A stretch of DNA of 64,000 bases from Aliirhizobium smilacinae. Its GTDB lineage: Bacteria; Pseudomonadota; Alphaproteobacteria; Rhizobiales; Rhizobiaceae. Shown one piece after another: positions 61,053 through 64,000 of the stretch. The notes under the pieces were generated by a model that saw only the letters and a list, made by a program, of their open reading frames with translations, was not told where the DNA came from and made no database searches. Position numbers and translations under genes: made by a program. The DNA lies in the NCBI RefSeq assembly GCF_006335145.1, contig NZ_VDMN01000001.1:124001-188000 (forward strand), written 5' to 3'. Position 1 is the stretch's first letter; every line of letters starts with the position of its first letter.

Positions 61053-61739
61053 ATGCGCGCTACCGTGATCCCCGCCCCCGAATCCGTACTTCTCGACGTT
61101 GTCGGTGCGACCGAACAGTTCCCGGTTCGCCGGGTCTATTGTGTCGGCCGCAACTATGCCGACCACGCGATCGAAATGGGGCATGATCCTTCGCGCGAAG
61201 CGCCCTTCTTTTTCCAGAAGAATGCCGACAACGTTTATAACGGCGAAAGCTTTCCCTACCCACCTCTATCGTCCAACGTGCATTTCGAGGTGGAACTGGT
61301 GATGGCGCTTTCCGGCGGCGGTGCCGATATCCCCGCCGAAGACGCATTGTCCAAGGTCTATGGTTATGGCGTCGGCATCGATTTCACTCGCCGCGACCTG
61401 CAGGACCAGATGAAGAAGGCGGGCCGTTCTTGGGAAGTGGCAAAGGCATTCGAAAAATCGGCTCCGGTTTCGGCACTCGTGCCGGCTTCGAAGATCGGCC
61501 ATCCGCAGGACGGTTCGATCTGGCTCGACGTCAATGGCAGCCGCAAGCAGGATGGCGACCTGAACCAGATGATCTGGAAACTGCCGGAAATCATCGCCGA
61601 ACTTTCCAAACAGTTCGTGCTGGCGCCGGGCGACATCATCATGACCGGTACGCCGGCCGGTGTGGGCGCGATCGTCAAGGATGACAAGGTGACTTGTGGT
61701 GTGGCCGGCGTCGGCGAATTGTCGCTGACGGTGATCTAA
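61053..61739 (+). CDS. Fumarylacetoacetate hydrolase-family protein
   Basis: The 228-residue protein has the FAH catalytic fold: YCVGRNYADHAIEMG with the active-site His, NVHFEVELVMALSGG with metal-binding Glu residues, and VYGYGVGIDFTRRDLQ with the metal-binding Asp. PGDIIMTGTPAGVG is the conserved C-terminal loop. Single-domain members of this size cleave fumarylpyruvate or acylpyruvates, or decarboxylate oxaloacetate. The ATG at 61053 follows AAGGATACCCAG; the longer frame from 60999 is less likely. The gamma carbonic anhydrase gene follows 23 bp later. Confidence 0.92.
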   Translation: MRATVIPAPESVLLDVVGATEQFPVRRVYCVGRNYADHAIEMGHDPSREAPFFFQKNADNVYNGESFPYPPLSSNVHFEVELVMALSGGGADIPAEDALSKVYGYGVGIDFTRRDLQDQMKKAGRSWEVAKAFEKSAPVSALVPASKIGHPQDGSIWLDVNGSRKQDGDLNQMIWKLPEIIAELSKQFVLAPGDIIMTGTPAGVGAIVKDDKVTCGVAGVGELSLTVI

Positions 61740-61762
61740 GCCTTTCGGCAGGGAGACCGCGG

Positions 61763-62290
61763 ATGCCGATCTACGCACTCGGAGAATTTGCACCGAAACT
61801 CCCTGAACCGGACCGCTACTGGGTGGCGCCGGATGCCAATGTCATCGGCAAGGTTGTGCTTGGCGATGACGTCGGCATCTGGTTCGGCGCGACCTTGCGT
61901 GGCGACAACGAGCCGATCACGATCGGCGCCCGCTCCAACATTCAGGAAGGCGTGATGGTGCATACCGATCCCGCCTTCCCCGTCACGATCGGCGCAGACT
62001 GCACGATCGGGCATCATGCGATCGTGCATGGCTGCACGATCGGCGACAATTCTTTGATCGGCATGGGCGCGACGATCCTGAACGGCGCGAAGATCGGCAG
62101 GAACTGCCTTGTCGGCGCCAATGCACTCGTCACAGAGGGCAAGGAATTTCCCGACAATTCGCTGATCGTCGGCTCACCAGCCAAGGCGATACGCCTGCTG
62201 GACGAAGAAGCGGCAGCAAAGCTCACCGCTTCTTCGGCACGGTATGTGGAAAACTGGAAGCGGTTTTCGCGGGACCTGCGAATTTTGTGA
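61763..62290 (+). CDS. Gamma carbonic anhydrase-family protein
   Basis: The 175-residue protein is a left-handed beta-helix trimer of the gamma-CA group, with hexapeptide repeats such as TIGDNSLIGMGATILNGAKI. The three zinc histidines H67, H84 and H89 are spaced as in known members. Such proteins may hydrate CO2 or bind carnitine-like ligands; many bacterial ones are catalytically weak. The ATG at 61763 follows GGGAGACCGCGG. It appears co-transcribed with the FAH-family gene. Confidence 0.92.
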   Translation: MPIYALGEFAPKLPEPDRYWVAPDANVIGKVVLGDDVGIWFGATLRGDNEPITIGARSNIQEGVMVHTDPAFPVTIGADCTIGHHAIVHGCTIGDNSLIGMGATILNGAKIGRNCLVGANALVTEGKEFPDNSLIVGSPAKAIRLLDEEAAAKLTASSARYVENWKRFSRDLRIL

Positions 62291-62337
62291 CGAAGCCGGA
62301 GCGATTCAGCATGTCCGGGATGGCCTCGTGACAGCCA

Positions 62338-62694
62338 TCAGAACAGCAGCTTTACCCCAGTCAGGTTTCGAATTGCGCTTTTCAGCAGGTTGAATACCGC
62401 GCTCAGAATTTTCTGTGCGGTCACATAAGCCATGAACGCGAACTGCTTGAGCGCACTGTTCAGGTTAACCTCCAGCAGATGCAGCGTCGCATCCGCTTCC
62501 TTGTCGTCGATAATACCGCCGGCGAGTTTGGCCGCGACTTCGGCCGTCTTTTCGGCGATGAATTTGAAGTGATAGGTCATTTCCCCCTTGATCTGAGTCC
62601 ACTGTTCCAGTGCGACATCCTTCACCACCGACACGAGGCCATCAAACAGTTCGTCGGCAGATTTCGGTTTGAACTTCGATACATCAAAAGCCAT
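62338..62694 (-). CDS. Helical hypothetical protein next to a lipoprotein
   Basis: The 118-residue protein is almost entirely helical with alternating charged and hydrophobic residues: SKFKPKSADELFDGLVSVVK, MTYHFKFIAEKTAEVAAKLA and NSALKQFAFMAYVTAQKILS. No signal peptide is seen; the C-terminus is amphipathic and basic. It lies nine bases after a lipoprotein gene, so the two may work together. Some similarity in pattern to phage-type or phasin-like helical proteins is possible, but I do not recognise the family. Confidence 0.7.
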   Translation of the reverse strand: MAFDVSKFKPKSADELFDGLVSVVKDVALEQWTQIKGEMTYHFKFIAEKTAEVAAKLAGGIIDDKEADATLHLLEVNLNSALKQFAFMAYVTAQKILSAVFNLLKSAIRNLTGVKLLF

Positions 62695-62703
62695 GACATC
62701 CCC

Positions 62704-63147
62704 CTATTTGAGCGCGCCTTCCATCGTCTTCGGAATGGCGCAAATGTTCTTGACGATAGCGATATTATCTAGCTCGTTCCGGGCCTGCCCTTCACGCGCG
62801 AACCTCTTTCTGGAGAACTCGATCGCGTCCCAGCACGCCTGGATATTCTGGGCGACCAGTTCGGCCGCCTTCGCCGCTGGCTGACCTTCCAGATATGCCG
62901 GACGCTTCGTTGCCAGATCCTGAGCCTCCTTCGCGGAAGCGAGGGCAGAAATGTAGAGCGGTTCGACACCGGAATAAGCGACGGGCTGTGGCGCCCTGGT
63001 CTCGATCAGTATCTCAAGCTTCGTCAGCTCGGTCCCCACCACACCGAGCTTCTGAAAGATGACGTCGCTATATTTGGGCGCAAAGGTCAGGCATCCGGCA
63101 AGCAGAACCGGCAGGCATACGGATGATGCAAATGCAGAAAACCTCAT
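62704..63147 (-). CDS. Lipoprotein of unknown function
   Basis: From ATG 63147 (GGGGGACGTC upstream) the 147-residue protein has a lipoprotein signal (FSAFASSVCLPVLLAGCLT, lipobox LAGC). The mature part is helical, with EILIETRAPQPVAYSGVEPL and AAKAAELVAQNIQACWDAIE. It should sit in the outer or inner membrane. I do not recognise the family. It immediately precedes the helical protein gene on the same strand. Confidence 0.75.
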   Translation of the reverse strand: MRFSAFASSVCLPVLLAGCLTFAPKYSDVIFQKLGVVGTELTKLEILIETRAPQPVAYSGVEPLYISALASAKEAQDLATKRPAYLEGQPAAKAAELVAQNIQACWDAIEFSRKRFAREGQARNELDNIAIVKNICAIPKTMEGALK

Positions 63148-63236
63148 GACGTCCCCCAATATTTCGATAGGGAAAACTCTACATAAGGTTTAGTTATTTT
63201 CAATAGGCGTATTTAGGGTTGTATTTTTTTATTTTA

Positions 63237-63665
63237 TCAGGCGGCGCATTTTTCGCAAAGGCCGCGGATTTCGATCGTCGTCTTGGACGGCTTGAAGCCC
63301 TTGGATTTGGCCCAGTCGCCAAGATGATGATCGACCTCGTGATCATGGAATTCGATCACCTGGTTGCAGCTTTCACAGATCGCGAAAGCGACCGTGCCCT
63401 GGCCGTGATTGTGGCTTCCGCCGCAGCATTCGCTTTCCCGATGGGCGCAGGCAACGAAGGCATTCAGACTTTCCAGCCGGTGCACCATGCCGAATTCGGT
63501 GAGCTTGTCGAGCGCGCGATAAACCTGCAGCGGCGCGCGAAAACCGTGGTCGCGCAGCTTGTCAAGGATCGTATAGGCGCTCATCGGGCCTTCGGCGCGG
63601 TTTAGCGCATCGAAGACCAACGTCTGGTTCTTGGTCAGGGCCGGATTGACGATCGGGGCGTTCAT
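63237..63665 (-). CDS. zur: Zinc uptake regulator Zur (Fur family)
   Basis: Zur represses zinc uptake genes when zinc is plentiful. The 142-residue protein has the winged helix PMSAYTILDKLRDHGFRAPL then QVYRALDKLTEFGMVHR, and a dimerisation domain with AICESCNQVIEFHDHEVDHHL. Structural zinc would be held by CESC and the C-terminal CEKC, with regulatory sites from the His/Cys cluster HRESECCGGSHNHG. It overlaps the znuB-like permease gene by four bases. The cysteine and histidine content separates it from Mur/Fur iron regulators. Confidence 0.94.
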   Translation of the reverse strand: MNAPIVNPALTKNQTLVFDALNRAEGPMSAYTILDKLRDHGFRAPLQVYRALDKLTEFGMVHRLESLNAFVACAHRESECCGGSHNHGQGTVAFAICESCNQVIEFHDHEVDHHLGDWAKSKGFKPSKTTIEIRGLCEKCAA

Positions 63666-64000
63666 CCTTGCACTCCCTTGTTGGCGGGCCGCTCGCGGGT
63701 GGTGCGGCCGAAGGCGGGAATCAAACTTACGACGAAAAGTAGGAGTGCCGCGACCACGATGGTAGGGCCGGACGGCGTATCATAGGTGAGCGAGCCGAAA
63801 AGACCGCCAACGACGGCCGCAGCTCCGATTAGAGAGGCGAAAACCGCCATCCATTCCGGGCTTGCCGAAAAGCGGCGCGCGGTGGCGGCCGGAATGATCA
63901 GCAAAGACGTGATCAGCATGATGCCGACGATCTTCATGGCGATGGCGATGACGAGCGCCATCAACAACATGAAGAACAGTTTTGTCCGCGCCGGGTTCAT
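63662..64000 (-). CDS. znuB: Zinc/metal ABC transporter permease (ZnuB-like), C-terminal part cut by window edge
   Basis: The frame covers at least the last 112 residues of an ABC-3 permease and continues past the right edge, since these proteins are about 260-290 residues. AMKIVGIMLITSLLIIPAAT is the conserved membrane segment of metal permeases, with ARRFSASPEWMAVFASLIG and DTPSGPTIVVAALLLFVVSL after it. Together with ZnuA and ZnuC it would import zinc. It ends four bases inside zur, making an operon in which the regulator is co-transcribed with its target. The ATG at 64000 is an internal Met, not the real start. Confidence 0.9.
   Translation of the reverse strand: MNPARTKLFFMLLMALVIAIAMKIVGIMLITSLLIIPAATARRFSASPEWMAVFASLIGAAAVVGGLFGSLTYDTPSGPTIVVAALLLFVVSLIPAFGRTTRERPANKGVQG

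Overview
The window looks like a chromosomal segment of a member of the Rhizobiaceae (Agrobacterium/Rhizobium group). Evidence is a coding GC near 60%, rhizobial-type gene neighbourhoods (moaA with mobA-mobB, usg, SafE-type permeases, DUF971 next to a Kef-type antiporter, zur next to a metal ABC permease), a UvrB with long alphaproteobacterial-type extensions, and palindromic repeats resembling the mosaic intergenic repeats known from rhizobia. I saw no tRNA, rRNA, CRISPR array, insertion sequence or prophage. About 64 protein genes are supported, two of them cut by the window edges. Species-level placement is inference.

Layout. 1-7.3 kb: Kef-like antiporter and DUF971 gene (minus), then molybdenum-cofactor genes moaA, mobA and mobB, interrupted by a chemoreceptor and an EamA exporter. 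7.3-12.6 kb: a large P/E/Q-repeat OmpA protein and a polar amino acid ABC system (binding protein plus two permeases, no ATPase gene alongside). 12.7-16.1 kb: usg, a methyltransferase, a DinB protein, a CopD/HemJ-like membrane protein and ddl. 16.2-20.2 kb: the sulfonate operon ssuA-ssuD-ssuC-ssuB. 20.4-23.8 kb: a beta-hydroxyacid dehydrogenase, AlkD-like repair protein, Lrp regulator, Fe-S type uracil-DNA glycosylase and membrane nuclease. 23.9-29.1 kb: a sensor kinase, dgkA, the cobalamin genes cobT/cobS, a DUF1289 protein and an aspartic protease. 29.1-38.5 kb: an AraC/MFS pair, a CelD-like acyltransferase, a YadG/YadH-type ABC exporter, a hydrolase, a PadR-DUF1700-GIN-domain operon and a TauE/SafE permease. 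39.1-49.4 kb: an extensin-like lipoprotein, a Cache chemoreceptor, an acyl-CoA thioesterase, an orphan gene, a DUF1501/DUF1800 pair and a GGDEF-EAL protein. 49.5-64 kb: uvrB, an exported oligogalacturonate lyase, a repeat-rich gap, a MHYT-GGDEF-EAL protein, dusA, small proteins, an FAH-family hydrolase, a gamma carbonic anhydrase, a lipoprotein pair, zur and a znuB-like permease.

Most genes are housekeeping or ordinary transport and regulation. Functional groupings visible here are Moco assembly, sulfur scavenging from sulfonates, cobalamin nucleotide-loop assembly, c-di-GMP signalling (two hybrid proteins), zinc homeostasis, and uptake-side use of pectin fragments.

The least ordinary parts are non-coding or repeat-derived: a 120-bp palindromic element lying in frame inside uvrB (52109-52228); a 183-bp composite palindrome (55043-55225) followed by a roughly 430-bp stretch with several long complementary arms, including a nested domain closed by 13 base pairs (55481-55646) and a 20-bp stem (55706-55765); a KdgR-like operator with two further half-sites spaced exactly 22 bp apart before the lyase gene (52870-52930); a 12+12 bp palindrome before padR (35931-35963); and a 9+9 bp palindrome between the ssu operon and its divergent neighbour (20249-20273). 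All positions and pairings were read by eye; no homology search or folding program was run.
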